The notes below the pieces were generated by a model. That model searched no databases, was not told the origin of the DNA, and saw only the letters and a program-made list of their open reading frames with translations. Positions 15,581 through 23,896 of a DNA stretch of 38,594 nucleotides are shown here, one piece after another (position 1 is the stretch's first letter; every line of letters begins with the position of its first letter). A program made the position numbers and the translations under genes. Source of the DNA: MVRV01 sp964646755 (GTDB lineage: Bacteria > Desulfobacterota > Syntrophia > Syntrophales > Smithellaceae); the NCBI GenBank assembly GCA_964646755.1, contig CAZYIE010000035.1:1-38594 (forward strand), written 5' to 3'.

Positions 15581-17038
15581 ATGAACCAGCTCCGTCCGCG
15601 AATAATCATAGCCGCCCTGCGGGGTGGCGCGGGAAAAACCACCCTTTCCGTGGCAATAACTGTCGCCCTGCGCCATAAAGGCATCAAAGTCACCCCTTTC
15701 AAAAAGGGACCGGACTACATTGATGCCGCTTGGCTTTCGCAGGCGGCATCCCGTCCCGCCTATAATTTGGACACATTCCTAATGGGTGCCGAGCAGGTTG
15801 TTCAATCTTTTTCGCGCCATGCCATGGAAGACGGCGTTTCCCTGATTGAAGGAAACCGCGGCCTTTTTGACGGCGTTAATGCCGCAGGTGTTTTCAGCAC
15901 GGCCGAACTTGCCAAACTCCTTAATGCGCCGGTTATCCTGGTGGTGGATTGCGATAAAGTAACCCGGACGGCGGCGGCGATGGTTTTGGGCTGTCTGCAT
16001 CTCGATTCCGCCGTAGACATCCGGGGCGTCATCTTAAGCCGGGTGAGCGGCAGCCGCCACGCTTCCGTCATCCGTCAGTCCATCGAGGAATATGCCGGTC
16101 TTCCCGTTTACGGTATTGTTCCCCGCCTGCCGGACTTGCCTTTTACACAAAGGCACTTGGGATTGGTTCCCCCCGCCGAACACCTTCAGATCCGGCAGGC
16201 CCTCGAAAAAGCGGGAACCATCGCCCGAGACTATCTGGACATTCCCGGTCTGCTGCGGATTGCCCACAAAGCGCCCCCCTGGAAGGTCGACGCCTTTCCC
16301 AGGCCGGCCTGGGGCCATAAAACCTTTGAAGAATCATTAACCATCGGCGTCATTAAAGACACGGCGTTTCAGTTTTATTATCAGGAGAATATAGAAGCGC
16401 TGACCGACCGGGGCGCCAAAGTGATACAAATCAGCGCCCTTAACGAAAAAGTTTTACCGCCGGTGGACGCTTTATACATTGGTGGCGGTTTTCCTGAAAC
16501 GCAAGCCAGACAACTCGCTCAAAACGAATCTTTTCGCCGTTCCCTGAAAGCGGAAGCGGAATCGGGGCTGCCGATTTATGCTGAATGCGGAGGGTTCATA
16601 TACATGGGCGAATCTCTGACTATCGGCGATGAGCACTATCCGATGGTTGGCGCTTTGCCCGTCACCTTCGGAATGGAAAAACGACCACAGGGGCACGGAT
16701 ATACGACTTTGGCCGTGGATCGGGAAAATCCTTTTTTCCCCGTTGGCGCAAAGATTACCGGCCATGAGTTTCATTACTGTCGGGTCTTGTCACAACGCGA
16801 TGAAGAAACGCACACCGCCTTTAACGTTATGAAAGGAACTGGGATTGACGGCCGTCGGGAAGGATTATGCCGGAAAAACATTCTGGCGGGGTTTACGCAC
16901 CTGCATGCTTTGGGCACCCCCAAGTGGGCGGGCGCGCTCATGGACCGTGCCGCGCAGTATCGTCAAACCAGACTAAATCAAGGTTCCGTTTTGGTTGCAG
17001 ACGGTTTTGACGCCGCTCCAAACAGACGGACAGGTTAA
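15581..17038 (+). CDS. dsrN: DsrN: glutamine-dependent siroheme amidase (CbiA/CobB family)
   Basis: A 485-aa homologue of cobyrinate a,c-diamide synthase. The N-terminal ATPase domain has the P-loop GGAGKT (15-20) and DYIDAAWLSQ; the C-terminal class I glutamine amidotransferase has the nucleophile C336 in YAECGGFIYMG and the GHEFHYCRV and THLHALG segments with the catalytic histidine. In dsr operons this family amidates siroheme to siroamide for DsrAB. Its place between dsrD and dsrC supports that role over cobalamin synthesis, and no other cob gene is near. It lies 27 bases after dsrD, with AGGTGATG upstream of ATG 15581. Confidence 0.93.
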   Translation: MNQLRPRIIIAALRGGAGKTTLSVAITVALRHKGIKVTPFKKGPDYIDAAWLSQAASRPAYNLDTFLMGAEQVVQSFSRHAMEDGVSLIEGNRGLFDGVNAAGVFSTAELAKLLNAPVILVVDCDKVTRTAAAMVLGCLHLDSAVDIRGVILSRVSGSRHASVIRQSIEEYAGLPVYGIVPRLPDLPFTQRHLGLVPPAEHLQIRQALEKAGTIARDYLDIPGLLRIAHKAPPWKVDAFPRPAWGHKTFEESLTIGVIKDTAFQFYYQENIEALTDRGAKVIQISALNEKVLPPVDALYIGGGFPETQARQLAQNESFRRSLKAEAESGLPIYAECGGFIYMGESLTIGDEHYPMVGALPVTFGMEKRPQGHGYTTLAVDRENPFFPVGAKITGHEFHYCRVLSQRDEETHTAFNVMKGTGIDGRREGLCRKNILAGFTHLHALGTPKWAGALMDRAAQYRQTRLNQGSVLVADGFDAAPNRRTG

Positions 17039-17078
17039 GAATAAGAAAAATATCGATTCAATGAGGAGGTTTTTTAAT

Positions 17079-17399
17079 ATGGCACAGATCGAACTAGCAG
17101 GCAAAATGTACGAAGTTGATGAAGACGGGTTCTTGCAGGAACTAGACAAATGGAGCGAGGAATTTGCTGAAGCCTACGCCCATGCAGAAGATATTGAGGG
17201 GAAATTGACCGAGGAACACTGGATTGTAATCAATTACCTGAGAAATTATTTTCAGCAGTTCGGCATTGCGCCCATGATCCGGAAAATCTGCAAGGACTTG
17301 AAGATCGACATGAAGAAGCTCTACGAGCTCTTTCCGACCGGCCCGGCCAAAGGGGCTTGCAAGCTTGCGGGGCTTTCCAAACCGACCGGTTGCGTCTGA
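17079..17399 (+). CDS. dsrC: Sulfur-carrier protein DsrC
   Basis: A 106-aa DsrC/TusE-family protein. The carboxy-terminal arm GACKLAGLSKPTGCV carries both redox cysteines, spaced C-X10-C with the second at the penultimate position, as in true DsrC that forms a trisulfide with sulfur from sulfite reduction. NYLRNYFQQFGIAPMIRK is the conserved helical region. The start is ATG 17079, with GAGGAGGT eight bases upstream; the frame extends back into dsrN, but that part has no family similarity. It lies between dsrN and the first membrane module. Its trisulfide is the expected substrate of DsrK. Confidence 0.97.
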   Translation: MAQIELAGKMYEVDEDGFLQELDKWSEEFAEAYAHAEDIEGKLTEEHWIVINYLRNYFQQFGIAPMIRKICKDLKIDMKKLYELFPTGPAKGACKLAGLSKPTGCV

Positions 17400-17515
17400 A
17401 AAAAGGTGAAGTCCCCTTGTCTGCCGGAATGGGGTCCCATCATGTCCATCAGACGAATATTACTGAGCGTATTGTAAAAATCACCATGGAACTGGAGACA
17501 ACAGGAAATAATGGT

Positions 17516-18358
17516 ATGGGATTTTATATTTTGACATATTTTTGCATTGCCGTGTTTATTCTGGCGTCCGTTCGCCTGATTTACAGGCAAATAAAGCTAC
17601 CCCTGCATCTTCGCTGGGAGATCTACCCTGTCCAGCATGAACCGACCGACAAGCTGGTCCATGGCGGTTCTTACATGGAGGATTTAAACTGGTGGGAAAA
17701 GAAACGCAGGAGTTCCCTGCTCAATGAAGTGAAATACATGGCGCCGGAAATTTTATTGCTTCGTGGACTGTGGAAAGCAAACAGAGGACTGTGGTTGGTC
17801 TCCTTCCCTTTTCATTTCGGTTTGTATTTGATGATCGCCACCTTCGCCCTGCTGTTTCTCCAGACCATCCTTGTGCTGTGGGGAGGAAAAGCCTTTGTGG
17901 ATGGCAGCGCCATCGGAGCCCTGTCGGGCGGGCTTATCGTTTTTACGGGGTGGACCGGCCTTATTCTGGGGGTTGTCGGCAGCTTGGGGACTTTTTTCCG
18001 GCGGCTGGCCGACCCGGAACTGAGAGAGTATTCCTCGTTTTCGGACTATTTTAACATCACGTTCATATCCTTTTTTTTCCTTTCCGCCTTTATCACATGC
18101 CTGTTTGTCGATCCGCTGCTGGGAGGCGCAAAAGCCTACGTCTTCGGTCTGCTTACCGGGGGACGTTCCCTCAACGACTATGTGCCGGCTCAGAGCGTTT
18201 TCGGGGGGAGTGCCATCATCCTGGCCTCTCTGCTGGTTGCCTATGTTCCCCTGACGCATATGTCCCATATGTTCATGAAATTTTTCTTCTATCACACGAT
18301 TAAATGGGATGACGCCCCAAGTCTACGGGGCGGGAAGAGCAAAGAAGACATCCTGTAG
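17516..18358 (+). CDS. DsrM-like cytochrome b (NarI-type), first copy; apparent premature end
   Basis: A membrane cytochrome b of the NarI/DsrM family, paired with the HdrD-like gene that follows. It would take electrons from menaquinol. Five or so hydrophobic segments are seen; likely heme-ligand histidines include that in SFPFHFGLYL and those in THMSHMF and FFYHTI. PLHLRWEIYPV near residue 33 resembles the Hmc/Hme/Gram-positive DsrM branch more than the canonical dsrM at 20095. ATG 17516 is preferred because AGGAA lies 8 bases upstream; ATG 17486 lacks a site. The TAG at 18356-18358, 13 bases before a scaffold gap, probably truncates it artificially: tail-like sequence continues in the same nominal frame after the gap. 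Confidence 0.8.
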   Translation: MGFYILTYFCIAVFILASVRLIYRQIKLPLHLRWEIYPVQHEPTDKLVHGGSYMEDLNWWEKKRRSSLLNEVKYMAPEILLLRGLWKANRGLWLVSFPFHFGLYLMIATFALLFLQTILVLWGGKAFVDGSAIGALSGGLIVFTGWTGLILGVVGSLGTFFRRLADPELREYSSFSDYFNITFISFFFLSAFITCLFVDPLLGGAKAYVFGLLTGGRSLNDYVPAQSVFGGSAIILASLLVAYVPLTHMSHMFMKFFFYHTIKWDDAPSLRGGKSKEDIL

Positions 18359-18371
18359 AATCTCAGGCTTA

Positions 18372-18381
18372 NNNNNNNNNN
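18372..18381. other. Assembly gap (10 N) between dsrM-like and dsrK-like genes
   Basis: Ten ambiguous bases just after the apparent end of the first dsrM-like gene. The length is a placeholder like the other three gaps. Confidence 0.95.
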
Positions 18382-18382
18382 A

Positions 18383-18454
18383 AAACACATTAAAGCGGAT
18401 GGAAGGAAGTCCTGGGTGGACATTGCATCTTCGGCGCCTAAGGAAACGAAATGA
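18383..18454 (+). other. Probable displaced C-terminal tail of the first DsrM-like protein
   Basis: Directly after the gap the frame reads KHIKADGRKSWVDIASSAP and ends in TGA at 18452-18454, overlapping the ATG of the next gene as ATGA. A HI-x-ADG-(K/R)K-(T/S)W end is what I recall for DsrM/HmeC-type cytochromes. The tail therefore belongs to the gene ending at 18358, which would give a coupled stop-start with the HdrD-like gene. Confidence 0.6.
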
Positions 18455-20064
18455 AAAAACATCTGAAACCATCCGATATGGCGATATCTGCCGATTGTCT
18501 GTGTTCCATCGAACCCGGAGATCTCTCACCGTTACCTTTTCCGTATGAAGATTTCAATCTCAAGACGATTCCCCCGTTGAACTCGGAAAAGGTCAAAAAC
18601 ATTGAAACCTCCCTCGACAACACCCTGGCTATCGGTATCCCCAAACCTGAAAGCAAAGAGGAAGAAGAGGTTTTGATTCGCCAATTTCTCTCGGGACTAA
18701 AAAAGCTTTTTGAGAAGGAAAACAACTGGACGTTCCTGCAACAACTGCAGCTTTCCATGGAACACTGCGCCAAATGCCAGACCTGTTCCGACGCCTGCCC
18801 CGTCTATGAGATGAGCGGCAAGAAAGACATATACCGGCCCATGTTCCGCGCCGAGGTTCTGCGCCGGATTTACAACAAATATCTCAAGCCGGCCGGTAAG
18901 ATCACCGCCAGACTGACCGGCGACATCGATTTAAACTGGACGACAATCGCGCGTCTGGCGGAACTGTCCTATCGCTGCACGCTCTGCCGCCGCTGTGCCA
19001 TGGTTTGCCCGATCGGAGTGGACAACGGATTGATCACTCACGAGATCCGCAAGCTCTTTTCCCAGGAAATGGGGATCTCCCCCAAGGAACTCCACGAAAA
19101 AGGAACCGTTCAGCATCTTCGGGTCGGATCTTCTACGGGCATGAATCCCCTGGGCGCAAAGGACAGTATCGAGTTCATCCAGGAAGAAATGGAAGAGATT
19201 ACCGGCTACAAGGTCGAGATCCCCTGGGATGTGGAAGGAGCGGATATCCTGCTGATTCATAATGCCGGAGAGATCATCTCCTGGCCGGAAAACGTCGGGG
19301 CCTTTGCCATTATTTTTCAGGCAGCCGGTCTTTCCTGGACCCTCTCTTCGGAAACAGTCGGCTATGACGCCGTCAACTACGGCGTATGGTATGATGATGT
19401 TCAATTTTCCCGTGTTGCAATCCGGCATGCCGATATTGCCCGGAAGCTGAAGGTTAAGAAGATCGTCGTCGGCGAATGCGGCCATGCGCACAAGGCTCTG
19501 ATCGAGACCGCCGACCGACTCTTGACGGGAGAAAACAACATTCCGCGTGAATCAGCCCTGGTTACCCTGGAAGACATTGTTCTGAGCGGAAAACTGCAAC
19601 TTGATCCCCGTAAAAATAGTTTCCCCGTTACCCTGCATGATCCCTGCAACTATGTCCGTCTCATGGGAATTGTGGAACCCCAGCGGCGCATCCTGCGCAA
19701 GATCGCTCCGCAATTCCGGGAAATGACACCGCATGGCGTGGACAATTACTGCTGCGGCGGCGGTTCCGGTTTTGCCATCATGTCAGGATATAATTTTACC
19801 GATTGGCGCAATCTGGTCAGCTCACGGCGGAAGTTCCTGCAGATTCTGAATGCCTTTTCGAATGAACCGCAGGATATCCCCAAATATGTCTGCGCGCCCT
19901 GCTCTAACTGTAAAGGCGCCATCCGGGACATGATCGGCTATTACCAGGCAGAAGAACGCAGCGGGCTGCATTACGGCGGGCTGGTCGAATTGATTGTCAA
20001 TGCGCTGGCGGGCATGAAAAAGCCCATGATCCGCTTCGGCGAAAAACCATCATGGGAAGCATGA
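18451..20064 (+). CDS. DsrK/HdrD-like iron-sulfur protein, first copy
   Basis: A 537-aa HdrD/DsrK-family subunit. Two ferredoxin clusters: C106, C109, C112, C116 (CAKCQTCSDACP) and C176, C179, C182, C186 (CTLCRRCAMVCP). The C-terminal half holds two CCG-type domains: VVGECGHAH, HDPCNYVRLMG, NYCCGGGSGF and CAPCSNCKGA, the probable non-cubane cluster site that reduces disulfides. It would accept electrons from the DsrM-like partner and reduce the DsrC trisulfide or another heterodisulfide. AAGGAAAC lies 6 bases before ATG 18451. No signal peptide, so it faces the cytoplasm. It is clearly different from the canonical DsrK encoded at 21087, so the operon carries two modules. Confidence 0.88.
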   Translation: MKKHLKPSDMAISADCLCSIEPGDLSPLPFPYEDFNLKTIPPLNSEKVKNIETSLDNTLAIGIPKPESKEEEEVLIRQFLSGLKKLFEKENNWTFLQQLQLSMEHCAKCQTCSDACPVYEMSGKKDIYRPMFRAEVLRRIYNKYLKPAGKITARLTGDIDLNWTTIARLAELSYRCTLCRRCAMVCPIGVDNGLITHEIRKLFSQEMGISPKELHEKGTVQHLRVGSSTGMNPLGAKDSIEFIQEEMEEITGYKVEIPWDVEGADILLIHNAGEIISWPENVGAFAIIFQAAGLSWTLSSETVGYDAVNYGVWYDDVQFSRVAIRHADIARKLKVKKIVVGECGHAHKALIETADRLLTGENNIPRESALVTLEDIVLSGKLQLDPRKNSFPVTLHDPCNYVRLMGIVEPQRRILRKIAPQFREMTPHGVDNYCCGGGSGFAIMSGYNFTDWRNLVSSRRKFLQILNAFSNEPQDIPKYVCAPCSNCKGAIRDMIGYYQAEERSGLHYGGLVELIVNALAGMKKPMIRFGEKPSWEA

Positions 20065-20094
20065 TCGGAAAATGAGAAAGACTCAGCATCCATT

Positions 20095-21084
20095 ATGAAC
20101 CTTTTAACATCAATCATCGCTATCCTGATCCTGACCTTGCTGGCACTTGGTATAGCCCTCAGTCAGAGCATGGTATATCTTCTGACCGTTATTATGCCTT
20201 ATCTTGCCTTTGCTATTTTTCTTATCGGGTTTGTATATCGAGTTATAAAATGGGGCACCTCCCCAGTACCTTTCCGCATTCCGACAACTTGCGGCCAGGG
20301 AAAATCACTACCCTGGATCAAGACAAGTCCTTTGGAAAATCCATCCGGATATTGGGGTGTGATCGGGAGAATGGCCCAGGAGATATTCCTGTTTCGGTCT
20401 CTTTTTCGCAATACTAAAGCAGAGATTATCGACGAGCGGCCCGTTTACGGCAGCGCCAAATGGCTCTGGTTTTTCGGTCTGATGTTCCACTGGTCGCTGG
20501 CGATCATCGTGCTGCGCCACCTGCGTTTTTTTATCGAACCAATCACCCCCTGGATCGGTGCTCTTTCCGCAGCAGATGGATTCTTTGAGATCGGCATTCC
20601 GACTCTTTATCTGAGCGATGCCGCACTCCTCATAGGGCTGACTTTTCTGTTTCTGCGCCGGGTGGTTGTTCCGCAGGTTCGTTACATCTCCCTGTTCACC
20701 GATTATTTTTCACTGCTGCTGATCGCCGGCGTCATTACTACTGGCCTTCTGCTGAGGCACTTTTTCCCCGCAGATCTCAACGCGGTAAAAACAATCGCCC
20801 TGGGATGGATCACCTTTTCGCCCGTTGTCCCCCAGGAGGTCAGCACCGTTTTTTACATCCACATGTGCTTCGTATTCACTCTTCTGGCCTGGTTTCCCTT
20901 AAGCAAACTCATGCATGCCGGAGGTATCTTTCTGAGCCCGACCCGCAACCTGGCCAGCAACAATCGCCGGCAGCGGCATATCAATCCCTGGAATGGGCCA
21001 GTTAAAGTCCATACCTACGAGGAATACGAGGATGAATTCCGGGACAAAATGAAAGCATCGGGATTACCCGTGGAAAAGGAGTAG
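20095..21084 (+). CDS. dsrM: DsrM, cytochrome b subunit of the DsrMKJOP complex
   Basis: A 329-aa membrane protein matching canonical DsrM. The N-terminal pair of membrane helices (about residues 2-48) is followed by IKWGTSPVPFRIPTTCGQG, a segment typical of DsrM, then the NarI-like domain at about 110-290 with heme-ligand candidates in LMFHWSLAIIVLRHLRFF, LLLRHFFPADL and FYIHMCFVFTLL. The tail RHINPWNGPVKVHTYEEYEDEF is also characteristic. It oxidises menaquinol and passes electrons to DsrK. It is 30 bases after the first dsrK-like gene and two bases before dsrK. The ribosome site is weak, so it may depend on translation of the gene before. Confidence 0.93.
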   Translation: MNLLTSIIAILILTLLALGIALSQSMVYLLTVIMPYLAFAIFLIGFVYRVIKWGTSPVPFRIPTTCGQGKSLPWIKTSPLENPSGYWGVIGRMAQEIFLFRSLFRNTKAEIIDERPVYGSAKWLWFFGLMFHWSLAIIVLRHLRFFIEPITPWIGALSAADGFFEIGIPTLYLSDAALLIGLTFLFLRRVVVPQVRYISLFTDYFSLLLIAGVITTGLLLRHFFPADLNAVKTIALGWITFSPVVPQEVSTVFYIHMCFVFTLLAWFPLSKLMHAGGIFLSPTRNLASNNRRQRHINPWNGPVKVHTYEEYEDEFRDKMKASGLPVEKE

Positions 21085-21086
21085 CC

Positions 21087-22700
21087 GTGTCTTTTGCCAA
21101 GATACCCAAACCGGATCAGTTGATTCAAATCCAGTATGCACCGCCCAATACGGCCTGGATGGACACACCTGTCGATTTCCGTCCGGGAACCTGGAGTTAC
21201 AGCGGAACCGCAAAAAACCTGACCTACCTGGATCTCCCGAACCCCAGAGCATGGCAGCCCGCAGACGAAGACTGGAAGCTGCCGGACAACTGGCAGGAGA
21301 TCATCCTGGCAGGCATGAAGGAGCGCCTGGAAAAAAATCGTTCCTTCCGCCTCTTTATGGATCTCTGTGTTCGTTGCGGTGCCTGTGCAGATAAATGCCA
21401 TTTCTATATCGGTTCCGGCGACCCCAAGAATATGCCTGTACTGCGGGCGGAACTTCTGCGCTCGGTCTATCGGCGCTACTTTACGACATCAGGTAAGCTT
21501 TTCGGCCGACTTGCCGGCGCCCGCGACCTGACCATCGACGTTCTGAAAGAATGGTTCTACTACTTCTATCAATGCACGGAGTGCCGCCGGTGTTCCGCCT
21601 TCTGCCCCTTCGGCATCGACCAGGCGGAAATTACCATGATGGGCAGAGAGCTTCTCAATCTAGTCGGTTGCAATATCAACTGGGTTATCGAACCGGTAGC
21701 CAATTGTTTCCGGACGGGCAACCACCTGGGCATTCAGCCCGGCGGCATTAAGGATATGCTCGAATTCATGGCCGACGATATCGAGGACCGCACAGGCGTC
21801 CGCGTGGACGTGCCAATCAACAAGAAAGGCGCCGACATCCTCTTTGTCACGCCATCGGGCGATTACTTCGCCGATCCCGGAACGTTTACCTGCATGGGCT
21901 ACCTGATGCTCTTCCACGAAATCGGTCTGAATTACACCTTCAGCACCTATGCCTCCGAAGGGGGAAACTTCGGTCTTTTCACCTCCACCGAAATGGTCAA
22001 GCGCCTCAATGCCAAGATTTACGCCGAGGCAAAGCGGCTCGGCGTAAAATGGATACTCGGTGGCGAATGCGGCCACATGTGGCGGGTGATCCACCAATAC
22101 ATGGACACAATGAACGGTCCCGCCGAATATCTTTCAGAGCCCGTCTCTCCTATCACGGGGACCCGCTTTGAAAATGCCCGGGCCACAAAGATGGTTCATA
22201 TCACTGAATTCACGGCGGACCTGATTCAGAATGGAAAACTGAAACTCGATCCTCAGCGCAACGACCATTTAAAACTTACCTTTCACGATTCCTGCAACCC
22301 CGCTCGAGCTATGGGGCTCTTCGAAGAGCCAAGATATATCATTAACAAAGCCTGCAATCATTTCCATGAAATGGCCGAAGACACCATCAGGGAAAAGACC
22401 CTCTGCTGCGGTGGCGGGGCGGGTCTGGGAAATGACGAAAACATGGAGACGCGGATGCGGGGCGGGATGCCCCGGGCCATGGCCGTCAAAGCGGTCAGGG
22501 AGAAACATGGCGTGAACCGCCTGGCCTGTATCTGCGCCATCGACCGGGCGACGCTTCCCCCGCTGATGGATTACTGGGTGCCGGGAGTCACGGTTATGGG
22601 CGTCCACGAGCTTCTGGCCAATGCCCTGATTATGACGGGAGAAAAAGAACGGAGTACCGACCTGCGCGGAGAACCGCTAGACGGGATGTATAGAAAATGA
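21087..22700 (+). CDS. dsrK: DsrK, catalytic iron-sulfur subunit of the DsrMKJOP complex
   Basis: A 537-aa DsrK. Cubane clusters: C94, C97, C100, C104 (CVRCGACADKC) and C163, C166, C169, C173 (CTECRRCSAFC). CCG-type site: GGECGHMWR, HDSCNPARAMG, LCCGGGAGLG and CICAIDRATLPP. It is the HdrD-like subunit thought to reduce the DsrC trisulfide in the cytoplasm. The start is GTG 21087, with AAGGAG eight bases upstream inside the end of dsrM. Its stop overlaps the dsrJ start (ATGA). IQYAPPNTAWMDTPVDFRPG at the N-terminus is typical of the DsrK that goes with J, O and P and is absent from the copy at 18451. Confidence 0.95.
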   Translation: MSFAKIPKPDQLIQIQYAPPNTAWMDTPVDFRPGTWSYSGTAKNLTYLDLPNPRAWQPADEDWKLPDNWQEIILAGMKERLEKNRSFRLFMDLCVRCGACADKCHFYIGSGDPKNMPVLRAELLRSVYRRYFTTSGKLFGRLAGARDLTIDVLKEWFYYFYQCTECRRCSAFCPFGIDQAEITMMGRELLNLVGCNINWVIEPVANCFRTGNHLGIQPGGIKDMLEFMADDIEDRTGVRVDVPINKKGADILFVTPSGDYFADPGTFTCMGYLMLFHEIGLNYTFSTYASEGGNFGLFTSTEMVKRLNAKIYAEAKRLGVKWILGGECGHMWRVIHQYMDTMNGPAEYLSEPVSPITGTRFENARATKMVHITEFTADLIQNGKLKLDPQRNDHLKLTFHDSCNPARAMGLFEEPRYIINKACNHFHEMAEDTIREKTLCCGGGAGLGNDENMETRMRGGMPRAMAVKAVREKHGVNRLACICAIDRATLPPLMDYWVPGVTVMGVHELLANALIMTGEKERSTDLRGEPLDGMYRK

Positions 22701-23098
22701 AGAAACATCAATGGAGCATGATAGCATTAGGACTGGTGATCTTTATCATCGTGGCTACTCTCCCCTTCTGGTACGGCAAAGGGAAGACATCTCCCCCGAA
22801 GCTTAGTCTCGACACTCCCGCGATTGCTCAATTGAAGGAAAAGCGCTGCGTGGAAGACACATTGTTCATGCGCGAAAACCATATGAAGCTTCTCGGGACT
22901 TGGCGTGACAAAGCAGTCCGCGAGGGGAAGCGTCTTTACACCGCCCGTGACGGTCGTATTTTTGAGGTCAGCCTTTCCGGTACCTGCTTGAAATGCCACA
23001 GCAACAAGGAACAGTTTTGCGATCTGTGCCACAACTATGTAGGAGCCAAACCGACCTGTTTTAGTTGCCACAGCATTCCGGGGGAGGTAAAAAAATGA
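22697..23098 (+). CDS. dsrJ: DsrJ, periplasmic triheme cytochrome c
   Basis: A 133-aa protein with one N-terminal membrane anchor (about residues 8-26) and three c-type heme motifs: CLKCH (97-101), CDLCH (108-112) and CFSCH (121-125). An extra cysteine, C51, stands where DsrJ has its unusual cysteine heme ligand. It sits on the periplasmic side of the DsrMKJOP complex; its redox partner is not settled in the literature I know. It overlaps dsrK by four bases at the start and dsrO by four at the end, so translation is coupled through the set. Confidence 0.95.
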   Translation: MKKHQWSMIALGLVIFIIVATLPFWYGKGKTSPPKLSLDTPAIAQLKEKRCVEDTLFMRENHMKLLGTWRDKAVREGKRLYTARDGRIFEVSLSGTCLKCHSNKEQFCDLCHNYVGAKPTCFSCHSIPGEVKK

Positions 23099-23889
23099 CG
23101 ACGAACCGCAGAGAATTTCTGAAAATAACGGGGGTATCCGCCCTCTCCCTGATTGCGCCGGCGATCCTCTGCCGCCCGTCCTGGGCCAAAGAGAAAGTGA
23201 TCATTCCCGGCAACACATCACTAAAAACAACATCTTCCGTGAAAGCACTTCCAGCCAAACGCTGGGCCATGGCGGTGATCCCGTCAAAATGCCCCGCCGA
23301 CTGCACCGATTGCATCGCCGCCTGTCACGGCATCCACAACGTTCCCAATTTCGGCAACCCCAAGGATGAGGTCAAATGGATCTGGCAGGAACCATTCGCT
23401 GCCGCCTTCCCTAATGAGAAGCACCAGTATCTTGGAGAATCTTACCAAAAGCTGCGATTGCCCATTCTATGCAACCATTGCGCTAATCCTTCTTGCGTCC
23501 GGGTTTGCCCCACCGGAGCCACATTCCAGCGCCCCGACGGCATCGTGATGATGGATTATCACCGCTGCATAGGCTGCAGGCTTTGCATGGCCGCCTGTCC
23601 TTACGGCGCCAGAAGCATGAACTACCGCGACCCTCAGCCATTCATTGCGAAAATAAATCCGGACTTCCCGACACGAACCAGGGGTGTCGTGGAAAAATGC
23701 AACTTCTGTGAGGAAAGGCTGGTTTCGGGAATCCTTCCGGCCTGCGTAACAGCCTGTAAGGAAAAAGCCCTGATCTTCGGTGATATAGAAAATCCCCAAT
23801 CGGAGATCCGGCTTCTTCTCGGAAAACATTTTAACCTGCGCAGGCGGGCGCACTTAGGAACCGGTCCGCAGATTTATTATATTTTATGA
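23095..23889 (+). CDS. dsrO: DsrO, periplasmic iron-sulfur protein with Tat signal
   Basis: A 264-aa ferredoxin-like protein. Its twin-arginine signal peptide NRREFLKITG is followed by a hydrophobic stretch and a cleavage-like RPSWAKE. Sixteen cysteines in four groups (CPADCTDCIAAC, CNHCANPSCVRVC, CIGCRLCMAAC, and CNFC with CVTAC) can hold up to four clusters. It links DsrJ and the membrane subunit DsrP. The start is ATG 23095 inside the dsrJ stop, with GGGGGAGGT upstream; the longer frame from 23065 would place ten residues before the Tat motif. It lies 7 bases before dsrP. Confidence 0.95.
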   Translation: MTTNRREFLKITGVSALSLIAPAILCRPSWAKEKVIIPGNTSLKTTSSVKALPAKRWAMAVIPSKCPADCTDCIAACHGIHNVPNFGNPKDEVKWIWQEPFAAAFPNEKHQYLGESYQKLRLPILCNHCANPSCVRVCPTGATFQRPDGIVMMDYHRCIGCRLCMAACPYGARSMNYRDPQPFIAKINPDFPTRTRGVVEKCNFCEERLVSGILPACVTACKEKALIFGDIENPQSEIRLLLGKHFNLRRRAHLGTGPQIYYIL

Positions 23890-23896
23890 GGACATT

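Noticed and set aside
15581..17038. Cobalamin-type CbiA
   Set aside because: The position between dsrD and dsrC, with no other cobalamin gene nearby, supports siroheme amidation by DsrN.
17753..18295. 180-codon minus-strand frame opposite the first DsrM-like gene
   Set aside because: The composition is dominated by complementary codons of membrane helices; no start signal and no family match.
18356..18358. TAG read as pyrrolysine in the DsrM-like gene
   Set aside because: Pyrrolysine use is mostly confined to methylamine methyltransferases, and no pyl genes are in the window. The nearby contig join is a simpler explanation.
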